Assembly: GCA_946894095.1 (NCBI GenBank)
Contig: OX335642.1
Span: 16,937,021-17,001,020, forward strand
DNA: 64,000 nucleotides
Direction of reading: 5' to 3'
DNA from: Incurvaria masculella
Taxonomy: Eukaryota > Arthropoda > Insecta > Lepidoptera > Incurvariidae
Of this stretch, positions 12,301-27,300 are shown in pieces. Under the pieces are notes generated by a model, which saw only the letters and a program-made list of their open reading frames with translations, was not told the origin of the DNA and ran no database searches. The number at the start of each line of letters is the position of its first letter. Position 1 is the first letter of the stretch. Both the position numbers and the translations under genes were made by a program.

Positions 12301-15300
12301 GTGAACTCCTAATCACAATTTGTATGGTTCCAGCGGGCTCTTCGGCGGAGGAGTGCAAGTCCCGCGTGCTCGGCGCCGAGGAGCGGGCGCTGGTGAATTA
12401 TGTCACCGGTGTTCTCATGCATACCATCTGCACCTTCTTCAACTCGCCCTTCAGCGACCAGAGCACCAGCGTGCAGGTCACTAGCCACTCTATCTAGAAT
12501 ACATCATATCGTCCTACTTACACATAATTAGTCACACTGCATCTCTTGCCGTGCAATTTGTAAGAGTCGACTATATGTCATTGCTCTGGAATCTTATCTT
12601 CTTGGTCTAGACCCTTTATTTCGCTACTCCAAGGAAATTTCAAAGGAAATGGAAATTTGTGATTCATCGTGGAAAAAAACTCCTGTAATATGCAAATCAA
12701 TTTTTGCCATCTTTCTGTCAGTGCAAATTTGATTGCGAACAGAAAAATGCGTAAAAGCTTCACTTCTGTTGTGTCTCATGACATCTCACGTACTTTTTTT
12801 TATTTTCACGATGGGGTTTTGTGATTGTTATTGCATATTGTCCTTCTAACGCTGTAAGCCAGAAATTTCCAAAGGTTGTTTTACGATGGTCAATCTTTAA
12901 AAAAAACTATAAAATAATATTTCTCGCGTATATTTTGTATTATGTTACAGTACTAAAACACTGTTGATATAAAACAAAAGAATTGAGGTGATCTGTCAGA
13001 GAGAGTCCACGACTGTCGTGGCTTTTTCTAGTAGTCTAAGGACAATTTTTATATAATAAAAGGAAAGGAAGTAAGGAAACAGACGTACAGTTTTACAGGG
13101 AATGCAAATCACGAAGACGAACCCCTTAGTCGCCTTTTACAATATGCATGGAAAGAAATGCAGTGGGAGCACTGTGCATGGGGTCGACTGAACCACAGTC
13201 GAACCCACACAGCACTAGGCTACTTATCATAAAGACTCAGATACACGTGCTAGTGAAAAAGCAGGCTAGTAACCAGTACCTTGCATACTAAATACTGGCA
13301 TGCTTGTAGGCAAAGCTTGCACACACCTGCAGGCACGCTGCGTGCTCGCATGTCTCATTTTAGTGCTAGCAGAAATAGAGATGCAGGCTTCGGAAGAAGT
13401 ACTACGATAATCAATGATAAAATGTAAAGTTTTTTCATCGTCCCATCGAGCCATTTTTTAAGAATTCACTGCTAACCAGCACGAATATAGATAGTTATTA
13501 GCAAGCCACGTACCCCCACTACTCTTCTTACCGCACACCGCGTGCCACTGGCACACGAAAATCAAACTAGGCGCGATTAACTCGCGGTTACTAGCTGGTT
13601 ACTAGCAAACTATCTACTAGCAGTGACACAATACACATGCCACTGGCACCATTGAGAATTCGTGCGAGCTGCTGGCATCTGTATCTGCGGCTTTACTATG
13701 CAATATCTTCAAAGCACGCTTGCTCTGCACAATTGTCCCCGCACTGCCGCACAGCGTGTCCACTGCAACGCGCACGGTTGTGTCCCGCTGACGAGGGGTT
13801 TGCGCGCGACTAGCGGCTCGCGGCGCGTTGCTGCCTCTGTGGCCGGCGCCGGGGAGACGCTGCGCGCACGCAGGTTCGATGCCGTCTTCTGTCGGCACGC
13901 CATCGACCGTGTTACTGTCCGCGCTGTTGTTTCGATACCTATTTGTGTGTATGTTACTTGTGAACTTTGAGGGCGCTTTTGGGATTTAAGGTTAAGGCGC
14001 TTTTGTCCGTGAAGTTTCGAGGTAAACGAATCTTATTTTTTGGCAGGTCATAGCTGAGCTAGTGCGAGGGAATGATAATCCCTAAACGCAGTAGCCTAAC
14101 AGAGGAAGGTGTGACAGCTTTTCCAGATCGCAGTTAAAAATTTTTTTTCTTTCACATATTTTTTCCTCTAGCATAAGAAACATAAGTAATTAAAAAACAT
14201 TGAGTCCAAAAGTTAGTGCTTTCTGAATATTTTATTGGCTTTGTTCTAAATATTAAAGTCAAGACTATTCATATTTTTTTCCTATATTGATTTGGTTAGG
14301 GCTTGTTTGGCTCTGCCAGCCCCATAGGAACTATTTGTGTTTACTGATTGCTGCGCAGGACAAGGGAATTGTTAAAAAATGTGGTCACAATTTGGAATTC
14401 TTCACTTTGTTGTAGGTTTAAAACTTGATGGATTTTGAAAAATAAATTCAGTCTGTCTGTGCATAGATCCTTCAACAGTTTGTTTCTCATGACTTGGTTC
14501 TGGACACATGGAGCTAATCCTCTGCTCGTTGACAAGCGGTATAGTTAGGCAGGTTAACTATTCGCATAAAGTGCAGTGTCTTATTTAGTGTGGTATGTCC
14601 GGATCGTAGTCTGAGGCCTGTCACTATGTTAGATCTTGGCAATTTAGAATTGAGGAGCCATGGTGTTTTAAGTGGTTCACATTGAATAGTTTCATACCAT
14701 ATTCCTTTCTTTACCGATCTTCTATCGTAATGCTCTTTCCATAGAGCTTGACACTAGCTTTTTAAATTTGACAAGATGTCGGTATAGCAAGGATCACGAT
14801 TAATTTTAATGCTTTCTGATGACATAACTGCTTGCTTTTTTAAACTGTCTGCAATTTATTTTTATAGTACTTAGTAAGTACGTACTTAGAAAGACGGCTG
14901 GAGGAACAATATGGTTCCAGGCGGCATAATTTCTTTATGTTATGTTCTTGACGTGTAATGTCCTGTGCGTTGCTTATTTCTTCTGGTCATTTTATGTGTG
15001 TGAAAGCTTCGATTCGTCTTGGAAGCTTGGGATATTGATTGTCTCTAGCCGTAAGTTCCTAAAACTCCCTAAACGGTATGTATTATCATTATTAGAACTG
15101 GATGTCGGCCCTTAATGCCCCTAGTTGGTGTCTGTAGCTTGACGTCACTCAACCGGAAAAGATCTTTATCCCTTTAAAGCTCGCTCTCCAACCCTATACT
15201 TTTTTTGTTGTGTAGTTTCTGGGGAGCGGTCGATCTAATCTCATCTGGGTTCATCATATGCCCGACTGGGTTGATAGTTGTTGGTGTATAAATATTTATT

Positions 15301-18300
15301 AATGATCCAATGAGAGTAAGCTAATTATTTATTTTTTAATTTATCTCACAAATTATTTGAATGTTTCTTCTGAATACCAATAGATATGTTTACAGTCGGA
15401 GGATTCTGTTCTGTGAAAACCTGTTTTCTCTTGCAATAAGATTATTTTTCTCATATATTTGTCCGTCAACTCAGAGTCGAGGTGAAGGTGTCTTAAGGTG
15501 ATTTCTTTCCATTAAATATTTGGCCTACCTTACAAGGACCTAACGGACTTTGCCGTAAAAGCCTCATTATCAATTGTCCACCTTTCAATCCAAAGGGATT
15601 GATTATCATTAAGACAGAAATGAAAACTGGTGGTATACAGGCAACAGTATTGTGTGGATGTTGTAGACGAGGCAGTCGATCTTCGTGAAGCTGCTGCAGG
15701 TGACGTTCCGCATCTACCAGTGCCAGTGGCTCACGTCCGCGCAGCGCTTCCACGTCGAGAGCTGCATCCGAACGCTCAGCGACGTCGGTATGGGACTACC
15801 CTCTTCTCCTTGCCGCAGATCGGCGTCAACTTGAAGATTTTAAAGGGATGTCAACATAATGCCGTGCTAACATCACTTAAATGCAATCAACCTGTTTATT
15901 TTTTTCTGTGTAATTGGACACTCACTGTCATATTAGACCAACGCACCACATTTCCGTAGGAATTGGTGCCATTTCGGAACCTTCCCTTTATGAGCACGGC
16001 TAAATTGAACTGAATGGAAAGCACAGAATATTTTTCATTGCTGCTTTGACCATATTTTCATCCAATGCGAGCTCAACCCTTCAGCCTATAAGAGAAAAAT
16101 TTTTACATGGATTCTGAACCATGGAACTGCTCGCATTCGTGACGAAGTGCTGAACTGCATCTAACTGAGAAAGGGGACTTGAATCCAGACCTCTGGGATG
16201 GAAGGCATGTGCACCCGCACCATAGCTGCTCTGAATTCTAAGTCTGTTGTTCATCCATTGTTTCGTCGTGAAAGTTCAAAAGTCACACTTATGTAAAAAT
16301 AAAAGAGTGTGTCTTCCCGCAGCCAAGAGCCGCAGCATCGCGATCCCTCTGGAGCTGGAGGCCCGGATGGCGAGCGTGCTGGAGAAGGCGGCGGCGCTGA
16401 CACGGCAGACTGGCAAGTGGCTGCTCGCCTCCAAGACCTCCAAGCTGGAAAAGCTGCAGACACAGGTGGGTCGCGTGACTTCTGCATCTCTGTTGTCTCC
16501 GCATGTTACCCTCAACTCATTATACTCTACTTCATTCTGTAGATGGTAGAATTTGAACGAAAATGTAATGGTTTCTTTTAATAGCTGTAAAAACAACGTT
16601 AGTGTGTGTGGACGGAACTTCATGGAGGAAAATTAAATAAAATAAACTGTTCAAGCAGGTGGCACTCCCCGGCCGATGAAGGTGCCTTAAGACGCCAATA
16701 TGTCGGAAATAGACCCTAACCTACTGAATGCAGATTATGAATAGGGGTTCCCACTACTCTCGGCACTAGCTGTTCGTTGTCTCCTGGCGGTGGTTGCTCT
16801 CCGTGCGTCCTATAGCCTACCCTCGACGCATGGCATACTGGGGTCGCGGTCAGATTTGAACCATCGTTACCAAAATCACGCTTAAAATTGGTCCGACCCG
16901 CGCTTACAGCCCTCAAAATAGCGTCCCGTGAACGGTATGACATCATCCCTGCGTCATGCAATGCCATACACAGTGCTCACACTTTGGAGGTAGGGCACTG
17001 TGTGTGCAACAGTCAATGTCACTTTTTGACTTTTCTAAAGAGAAGTCTATCGTCTTTCCACCGTGTTTCCCACATAGGGTTGAATGTACCTCAGTTGAAA
17101 ATTGAAGTTCAACTTAGAGCAATTGATTAGATTAAAATTTGAGGTGAACTACTACAATTAACATCATTTGTTGTTTTGTGTCCGTAAGCGCGTACACAAA
17201 CGGTCCGAATTTTTTGTAATGCTTACTGCTTTGAGCATGCAATCTGATTTGCGACGCTTGAATACGCTTTTAGCAGTGTAATCGTTTACAGTTCAATTTG
17301 GAACGCGCAGTGAGTAGCCACACTTATGTCGATGATTCCCAATAAGCTCATTAAACACAACCTTCTCATGAAGGCTTTCAAAATGGTCTCAATCTAAATT
17401 TGCTGTGTTACAGGCACACCACTTCTTTCCGAAAGTACGATTCGATTCAGGTTTGTAGAGGATAGATGAATAACAAACAATTAAACTACGTCCTAATTGT
17501 TGTCGGTAGTTAGAAGTTTTGTGTGTGTGTGCAGGCGACGCTCTGCAGCGACAAGTCCGTGATGGAGGGGCTGCAGGAGATAGTGGCGCTACTGGAAGAG
17601 CAACTGAGACCACTGCTGCAGGTGTGTAGTGTCTGCGAGTCCTCATCATATATCAATTGAAATGGTTTTGAAAGAAGGACGGGCAGAATGTACCCACTGT
17701 ATAACACTCCAAACCCAATAACGACCAGACATATGTTGTAAAGCTCTTTTGAGGAAAGGTATTTTCAGTTATACTTTATGAAGATGTGGCGGAATTGGTA
17801 GACGCACTCTTCTCTAAAGGCTTGCTTTTTCAATTAATGGGTCCTTCCTTTACATTGAATTATATTCATTGAAAAAAATTGACATACTTTCCTAGTACGA
17901 AAAAGTCTATTTTACATATTTGAAAATGTTGCAAAGAGATATTCATTCACAAACATGAAAATGTTTCATGAAAGCACTGGTCCCGAATGAGGTCACCATT
18001 ACTTATAGTCATACAGCTGTATTCAGAGCGGGCAAACTAACTTTGATCTGCTTTTGTATGGTTGGTCCGGTGCTAATCTAGTACTAAGTTTTGACAGGTG
18101 CTCTCTGAATACGGCTGTAACTGCCTAACTAATAATACTTGTACCATCACTATAACTTACAGTAAGAAATACCGAAATATACCGATGGTATAAATGTTTA
18201 TTAGTCAGGCCATAATAATATAACACTGCGTAGAATGAGACTGGGTTTCAACAGAAAGATTACCTCTCGTAAATATGGTATCTGATGCATACAACAAAGC

Positions 18301-21300
18301 AACAGAGTTTTGCTCGAGTCACGACCGTGGCGCTCGTGTCTGCAGGCGGAGTTATCGCTTCTCGTGGACATCCTGTACAAACCGCACCTGCTGTTCGTGG
18401 AGGGAGGGGACAACGCGGCGGGCCGACTCGCCAGCGGAAAATTCATATCCAGGTCAGTACGCCTAGCTGTCCCATTCCAATTGTATTCGTCTTTCATTGA
18501 CAGTACACTGCACTCGGATTTGTCAAATTTTATTGTCAAGTTCAACCATCAACCGCAAAGAAGAAATGGGACAAAGTTTTGCAGGAACAATTCTCAATGT
18601 CCAATTCGTCGTCAAGGTGTGAGTTTACAAAAGTGCTACGAACATGCATGTTATTGGTACCTATTTGTGTAAATATATAAATTTAATTGAATATGTTTGA
18701 ATAAGTATCACAGAAACCAGTAACATCAATTCTAGATTTAAGCATACATTTCGTACATATGAGGTCTCAGTTTTGCTAGGACCCTTATAAAAAAAAATAT
18801 TTGACGTTGTCTAAGTGTAACAAAGTGTACCTAAGGACGAATAAAGAATTGAATTGAATTAATTTCAAAATAAATTTAAAGAATACTTTGAAAATGAGCC
18901 TTATTATAATTCGAATATATTTATCGAAAATAATGCTTTTAGTTTTGACATTTAAGCATATACATTTTTTACTTCTCATAATTTTAAGATATTGATAATT
19001 AATTTTTTTGTATGTAATTATTTTATGTTAAATTATTTTTTACCACTGTTTTATTTAATATAATCATTAATTGTAATTTTATTAAATTTTGCATGCCGGA
19101 ATTTTAAATGTGTTTAAGATATGTCTCATATCATATCATGATATCATATTTTTTGATAAATTTCTTAATTTCAGATGTTATCTATGATGTGATTTTATGG
19201 CTGTCTTTGTTTTATCTTGGCTTAATATTGTGCAGTAATTTTTTGATATGTGTTTGAGTTTTTTTTATTTGATTTCTATATTAAATGTCTTAAATATTTT
19301 ATTTATATTTAATATTATTTAGGTACTATTTATGCTGTACGGCCAAAAAAGTAAATAAAGAATTATATTGGAGTTCTGAAAGCTCATCTTACGTCACGTG
19401 CTTCAGTTCAGCGGTGTGTTTCCAGGCTTATCCTGCACACGGAGAAGCTGCTGGAGGAAAAAGATCAGCGTCTCTGCGTGAAGGTGCTGCGGACGCTCAA
19501 GGAGATGATGTGCGTGGAGCCCGAGTACGGGGAAAAGGTAACCGCTCGCCGAACCCCGACGGGTTGTTTTTAGGTGGACCCGTGAGCATTGAAACGTAAC
19601 GCTCCTATAGCAAACGCGGTTAGAAAGCCACTGTTTCATTTTACGACCACCAACCAATTTAAAAATAGACTAGATAACCATGTCAAACAAAGTATATAGT
19701 GTAAAGAAAAATAACAAAAAAAAAACCACTTAGCAACTAAATTTATCAAGTTAAACACTGGATTTAGACACATCAGCATATGCTGCCTGTCTAAAACTCA
19801 TAAATAAAAAATAAATAAATAAGTTTTACTCGAATTTTTTTATATGTACGAAAAACTGAGCAGTGCTCCTAGCGGGCATGGAATTTGTCGTTTTGTCAAT
19901 GACGAATGGTATTATGATTCACAATTTTGAGAATCGAATGAACGACGAGCGAAGACGAGAAATACGGCTTTGCGTGCACTGAAATTAAGGCAATTGAATA
20001 AAGGTAACATTTTAAGCAAACCGAACCACTCAATCGCCTTAATGCATTAAAAATAAAAAAAAATATGTATCTGAAACACATTACTTAGAATTCATCATCG
20101 CTAGATTTGAAAGAAATATGGAATTCTGGGTCATTTGTTCTAAGAAAACATGTTGTTGTTGTTGTTGTTGTTGTTGTCGGCGAGTGGCTGCCGACGCTTG
20201 AAGGCACTTGACACGAGGCCGTTGTGCTCAGTAACCCGACTTTTGGCTCACTTCAGCCAGCCGAGCTCTTCCACAAAGCGTAGCAGCCCTTTAGGGTCTT
20301 TCCACACTTGCGGGTCGCTCCTTTCGAAGCTAAAGACCCCCGTCCAAAATGTCTGCAGTTGTCTACATTCCATGACTATATGTGCCGGTGTCTCCTCCGC
20401 CTCCAAGCAGGCCCTGCAGAGGGGACTGTCCGTGACTCCAATTGTGTGAAGGTGTTTGTTGAGCTGGCAGTGGCCCGTGAGTAGGCTTACCACCGTCCTC
20501 AACTGTGGTCTGTGCAGCTGTAGGAGTTTCCTTGTTAGGTGTGGATCCGGTGCTGGCACTGCTTCCCTTGATTGTCTGCAGTCTGCTGTAGATGACCACC
20601 TTGCAGTGTGAGCCCGTGTCATTCGTTTCCTCAGCCAGGTCTTGACTTCACTGAAGGGGGTTGGCATGAATGGCTCTGGTCCGACGGGCTTTAAACTCGA
20701 ACCCGCCTTGGCGAGATCGTCAGCCGCATCGTTGCCATGGCTCCCGCTATGTCCCTTTATCCACTGGAGTGTGATCCTGTTGTCGATTGAGATGTCCTGT
20801 AAAGCCTCATGACATTGTTTAATTAGTCCAGAAGTGAATGTTTGATTGGCAAGAGCCTTCAAAACAGATGCACTGTCGGTTAGTATTCTGATTGTATAGT
20901 CTACCATTTCACGCTGTTTTATTGCTGCGGCTGCCTCAATTAGACCTACACACTCTGCCTGAAAGATGGAGTTTCCGGCGCCCAGCATAACTGTTCTTTT
21001 GATATTGAGGTCTGCTGAGAAACAGCCAGCTCCCGTACCATACTCGGTTTTAGAGCCATCCGTGTATACCCTAACTTCTCTTAGTCCCGAGTAGTCCTTC
21101 GGACCCTCATAGAGTTCAATAGTGTACAGTCTGTCAAAGTTATATGTCTTAGGTATCCTATCGCATCTTACCCCTAGCAAAGGGTTCTCCTCCAGAGCTA
21201 AACTGAGAATTGTTGTGTGCTGTGCCCTAGTCTCTCCTGACCAGAAGCCTGTCGTTCTAAGCCTAAAAGCTGCGGCTGCCGCCTCTCGTTGTATTATTAA

Positions 21301-24300
21301 ATCAAGAGGGGGCAGTCCCAGCAGGACTTCTAGTGCTGTTGATGGGGTGGTCCGCATGCAACCATTTTTGCAAAACATGTTTCAACATAAATATTTAAAA
21401 TCAATAGACGGGCCATTTTAGCGTATGCCTCAAATACTTTATTCAATGGAGTATGTAAGCAAAATCGGTGATCGAAGAGATCGCAACTGGTAAAAGACTA
21501 CCGATTTAAAAAAAAAGTGCACCTTTTGCATGCATAACTTACAACAAAAAATCTCAATGCATAGGGACAGCAATAAATCAGCATGCACAAACTTAAAAAA
21601 CTATGTCCATAGACTGATATCTTGGTGTCCGCAGGGTAACCAGCTGCGGAGCCACCTCCTGGCGCAGTACTTCGTGACGCGCAAGCCGGAGGGCAAGCCG
21701 CCGCAGCCGCCGCCGGCCGCCGCGCCCGCACCGCACGGCCCCGGCGGTCAGTCTCGTTCAGTTCTTCACTAGCTGCAGCACCCGGCTCGCTCGGGACATT
21801 GCCCTTTTGATACGCTTGTCTGTCGGTATAAATTTCGCAATCCATTTTCAACAAATTTCCTGATGATCTAGAAACAAATCAGCCAAACAGCCAAAGTGGT
21901 ACTTTTTCAGTCAAAGGGATACAAAACCTTGGCCCTTAGCATGCAAACACGCAAAGCTCTCGCTATCGAAAAATTCGATATCGGATATGAATTCGTGATC
22001 GTGAAGGTTTTCGATTTCACCGCGATCATGCTAATTCGATCAGGGGCGGGGGGAGCCCAATCGAAAAGTAAAAACGAGGGACGATAGGTCGACATTCGAT
22101 CTAAAAGCATAGACAAAACAATGGCTCATCCCGCTAGCTAACCTTTTTAAGTCGATCGGTATTTTTGCAGAAAACTGCATTGTTTTGACGTGTTCTTGAT
22201 AGATTTAAAAATTTTCTGATAATTTAAACCTAAAAGATGTCATAATATAACGATAGGAAGGAAATAAAATTAAATTACAGAAACCTACTAACTAGAAACT
22301 AAATTACAGACTAAAAATCTGAATCCATAGAAGAAATAGGTCTATTGTACGATAGCACAGAATACATTGTTACAAGCATTATATTCTCTTTGGTCACCAG
22401 CTGTTCTGTGATGTGTTCATACTCTCGTGGTAGATTTAGCTGAAGAATAACCCAGGTTCCAAGGTGATTAGCTGATGTACCCCACACTAGCCTCTTCCCG
22501 AAGACGATGTGGATCATAAACAGCTTCGTGAACATCTCGAGCGCATCGCCGCGGAGGCGTCTCGGCCCGGCCTCCTCGCCTTGTCGGCGGTCACCCTGAG
22601 GAGGTGCAGACACTTGCCAGGGCCCCTGCGGCCTATCTTGCGAGCTGCGTGCAGTTCTTTGACCCTTCAAGAGCACGAGGGTTCCATACAATAGGTACCT
22701 ACAGTTTTAATTTTTATTCTTCCCGTAATTCAATCTAGCTGCTCTCACTACACATTAAACCTATTTCATTTGGAATTTAACTCTTTGTAGCACTTATTTT
22801 GATAACATTACACCATATTTGAATGTTCAATAATCAAATGAGGCATACATAAAACGAAATAAACGCAGTTCTTATCCAAACATTAAAACGTCAGTTGAAT
22901 AAACTTCTAACTTGAGGATAGGGTTTCCATTACATTAGCAATCTTGAAAGTTAGCTTTATGGATAGGGAGAGTATTACGACATACAAGCCATTATTGATT
23001 AAATGTTACTCAAAAATGCAAGTCGGCGTGGTTATGTCAGGTTAAATTAAGGTCTTTAAATATCAAGAGTATTTCTGGCGACAAAACTTCATATTGAGAC
23101 TATATTATTGTTGCTCTAAGATCCTAAACTGTAAGAAAATGTCCACCTGAAATTTGCCGTCGAGTCTGCGAATTTAGAATGCAATCGGTATGGAGTGGAT
23201 CACAGTTCTACATTTGGCATGGGTATTTGTAAGTTGTACCTTTTGTACCTTTACGTTGTGGAAATATCGTTTTTGATCCGATCACAAGACTAAACTTGAA
23301 TTTTTCAGGCATTTTTGAATGGTATTGTAGCATGGAAATATATGGTTTTATGGTGTACAGTTATTATTTAAAAACTTTTTGCGCTAATGTAATGGAAGCC
23401 TCTTTTAAGCGGTAATGTCGTTTATCCTTAATCTTGTTTGTTTATTTAGTTATTTATATAAAGCAGGGTTTCTTAACCCGAGGTCCATGGACCCCTTTGG
23501 GGTTCGTGCCATCAGTGCTGGGGGTCCATGTATATTTGATATGATGACATAAAATACTGTGCATAATTGATAAAAAAAGTATAGATGTCTTTGCTTTTTC
23601 TTTGGTAACAAACATAGTCATTTTTTCGAAATGCCTTGTATGATTTCCCTTTAAATGAGTTCGGATGGGTTCCGTAATCATTTTGAAATTCCGCAAGGGG
23701 TCCATGGCTATAAAAACCGGCCAAGTGCGAGTTGGACTCGTACACGAAGGGTTCCGGACCATCGTACAGGATTTACAAAAAAAAAAATTTTTTTTTGTAT
23801 GTTAATTTTACCACGTAATTTTTATTATTTTATATAATGTTACCTATTTGTTGTTATAGCGGCAAAATAAATACATAATCTGTAAACATTTCAGCTTCCT
23901 ACCTGTTACGTTTTATGTGATACAGCCCTGTGACAGACGGACGGACGGACAGCGGAGGCTTAGTAATAGGGTTCCGTTTTTACCCTTTGGGTACGGAACC
24001 CTAAAAAGGTTAAGAAACCCTGATACAAAGGAAACAATCATTTTAATGAGATGCAGACTCTAATCTTGTGATTTTTTTAAATTGCAGGTGAACAACAGTA
24101 CACCGAGCGACAGAATTTAAGAATATGGAGTTGTGCTAAAGGACCACTCGTTCGGGATCACCAAAGAAGACAACTGCCACGGTTGCAATTGCTACCGGTT
24201 TCAAGCTTCAAGCTACATCCAGCATGTGATGGATGTTCAAGTTGCCGTTAGATCGTTAATTCCCAGAACTGATGTATAGAGAAACAACCTATAATAAAGT

Positions 24301-27300
24301 GTACGATCAGCTCTCTCTGACTAAAGGCCGTCGCCCACGGAGACTCGACTCCACATTATTCCAACGCCTAACGCTAGATAATTTACCGTGTGGGTTAAAT
24401 CTCACTGTGTTGAGTCCCGGAATAGTTTGGATTTTAAATCATTCCGAAATCCATTGAAGCCGTGACACCACTGGCCATAATCCAACTCATCGTGTGGGAA
24501 GATTAGAATCAAACACTCTGCCCATTATTTCACGGTTGGTTCAGTATCTGAAAAATATGTTTCTCAAACAATAAAAAATATATAATATTTACTTTGACGG
24601 CTTACCGTACGTGTGAGGAGCAGCACGTCCTGCTCCTCACACGCACGGTAAGCCATCAAACTAAATAATCTAGTTATGTCCCGCGTAAGTTTTAAAATAT
24701 TATTTAAAAAATATTTCAAAACTCACTCACTCACAGTTATTCAATAACTGGACATAAACAGCTAATACCAATCCAACCGTTATGATATTAGCCTACCACA
24801 CATGGACAATTTTCATTGCAGCGTCGACCATCGTTCATTCAATGCGATGGTTAGGATTAACCCTACCACTTAGTAGACCTACAAGTTTACGTGGGGTTCG
24901 AACCACGGCCAGCCTCAACGGTCGAAAACTACGACTGCAAAATAGAATACCATTCTATCTCCAACACAACGAAAGCTCCGCCGATTCTTGCCACCGAATG
25001 ATATATCACACGGGTATTTTTCAAAGAACCTTTAAGAACGATCAATGAAACGAAGAAGTGCAATCAGCTTTTGATGATGTCGCACTTTCTTTGAAAACGA
25101 AAGGAAATAAGTATGGCGTCTGCTAAACAGCAAATTTTCATTATTATTGTCATTCGCCGACTCGCAAGCAATTTGTCCTAAATCCCGAATAGGGACAGTT
25201 CTGAGACCACAGAGCATGAAGGTCCGGGCGGCCGGATGGCCAGGGCTTTGGCCGCTGCAATTTCGATTCTGAGCTGTAAATTACAAGATGGCGTTGTAAT
25301 TTACATTTCAGAATACATAAAATGCAAACCCATGAATATCACTGATATTTTTTTACTTACAATAACATTACTTAATTTATAGTTAAAATGTAACATTTCC
25401 TCATGCCTATGTGCCGGTTAGCCACAACAGAAATCCGACGCTGCAGATGCAGCCATTGAAATTTCGCAGACAAAATTCAAAGTCAGCTTAGGTTAATGAC
25501 GGTGTAACTAGTTCTAGCAGATAATAAATAATCTAGCAGATAAGTGAATTGTAACTTTCATTGTATATCATCAGTCGATTCAATATTAAGAATATTTTAT
25601 TTACAAGATGGCTTGAAGCTTTTAAGTTGAGGCGAACTCTGAACTAACTATTTTTGATTACTCTTTTATTTTATTAGTAAAGTATTTCAGCACGGCAAAG
25701 TCTGTCAATATACTAGTATTTTGCCCCAAACTTTCTAGCATGCTGCGTTTGCGTCACGGAACCCTGAAAACTAAAAATTATGGTAGAAATAAAACTATGT
25801 AAGTAAGAAGCATGGACATTTTTATTTGAAGTTATATACTAATACAAAATATTTTATTCAAATTTATGTTGAAATTTTATTAAATGTACCCACAACATTG
25901 ATGTATGCTGTCGATTGCATGTTTTGTGGAAACTTGAAACATATTTTCTCAGAATTTGGATACAACGAAAAGATCGGTTAGACCAATATATCATAAACAT
26001 TTTCAAGAAATGTTGGTGACGGCTGCCGCTGCATAAATGTCAAGGGGAGACGAAACCTGTAAAGATGGAAAATTATGCACAGTTAAGAGGTTATATCAGT
26101 TTATTTATTAACAAAGGTTTGTCTCGAATTTAAAATTATAAATAAATAAATAACCAGTACTCCGGACTCCGCTATGAAGCGCCTGGCTACACCCATGACC
26201 ACCAATTCGATTTTTCACATTACATTTAAAGGACCCCACGTTGTAGTTTGGGGGAAAGACATCAGCAGGGAATGCATTACCGAACCTATAGTTATAGAGG
26301 GTCTATAGGATCGGTTAAAATTATTTTATCTATGTAGACGGCTATGTGCATTTTGTGCATATTGCACGTTAAGCGATGGAAAAAGATGAAAGTAAAGTGG
26401 ATGGGTTTGAAAAAAATTGTAGGTTACTGTCCGTGCAACAAAAAACCTTTTGTTTCAAAAAGGTACATATCGGCGTGTGCTGACTGAGATGGAATTTGTA
26501 GGTTATGAATATATTTCCAACAATTAATGTTACTTTGAGGATTTTTAATGTAAATGGACATTGATAGCTAACACTAACTGTCATAATATAAGCTTAGCAC
26601 ACCGCATGGGAACTAGGTGCCATACCAGGACCTTCCTTACATCGCTTGGATACATTGAACAGGGTGGAATCCACATACAATTTTCATGACCGCTTCGACC
26701 ATCGTTAGATCAATGTAGTGGTACAAACCCTGGCGGGATTAACTCTACCACCTAGTTAGTAAGGTTGAGGACCTACAGTTTTATGTGGAATCCGCACCAC
26801 AGCCAGCCTCAACAGTTGCTAACGGTCACCCATCTAAAAACCAAATGGCTCCAGCTTATCGGACTGCAAGGTGCCGCATCGCACCACTGGGCCGTCCCAA
26901 ATACGGAGAAAATCTCAATATGTAAGTAAATTAATTTAATACTATGTAAGTTTGGAATAATTAAATATTACTAGGCCTTTACTGGCTTAGGTTATTCAAT
27001 TTCACCTTAATGTCCGGTATTATGGTGTCTTTCTTCCTTGGTTGTCCCAGTGCTGGTTCGAGGGTGGAAAATTAGGTCATTCAGATGGTTTGTCCTCCAT
27101 AAAACTGCGCACAGATGCCAAAATGGTTGTTATCATCTTAGCTTCAACATTTTGGCCCACGGAGCGTTGGCGGCTGCTGCTTATACAATACCTAAAAACC
27201 TGTAAAGATAAAAAATATACTTGTATGATGTGGGCTATAATCTTAGTTACATAGTTAACTTTGCCAACATAGAATATGCCTGGACCTCAAATAAAACAAG

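Noticed and set aside
13617..13970. GC-rich ORFs at 13617-13970 as an exon
   Set aside because: No match to the receptor, and exons w4 and w5 join directly in phase 0 with conserved sequence on both sides.
17787..17810. Leucine tRNA gene
   Set aside because: Only the first 20 or so bases resemble a tRNA; no T arm, anticodon arm or pairing acceptor follows.
22311..22694. GC-rich ORFs on both strands at 22311-22694 as a missing Itpr exon
   Set aside because: Neither frame resembles the receptor, and the phases of exons w10 and w11 already fit each other.
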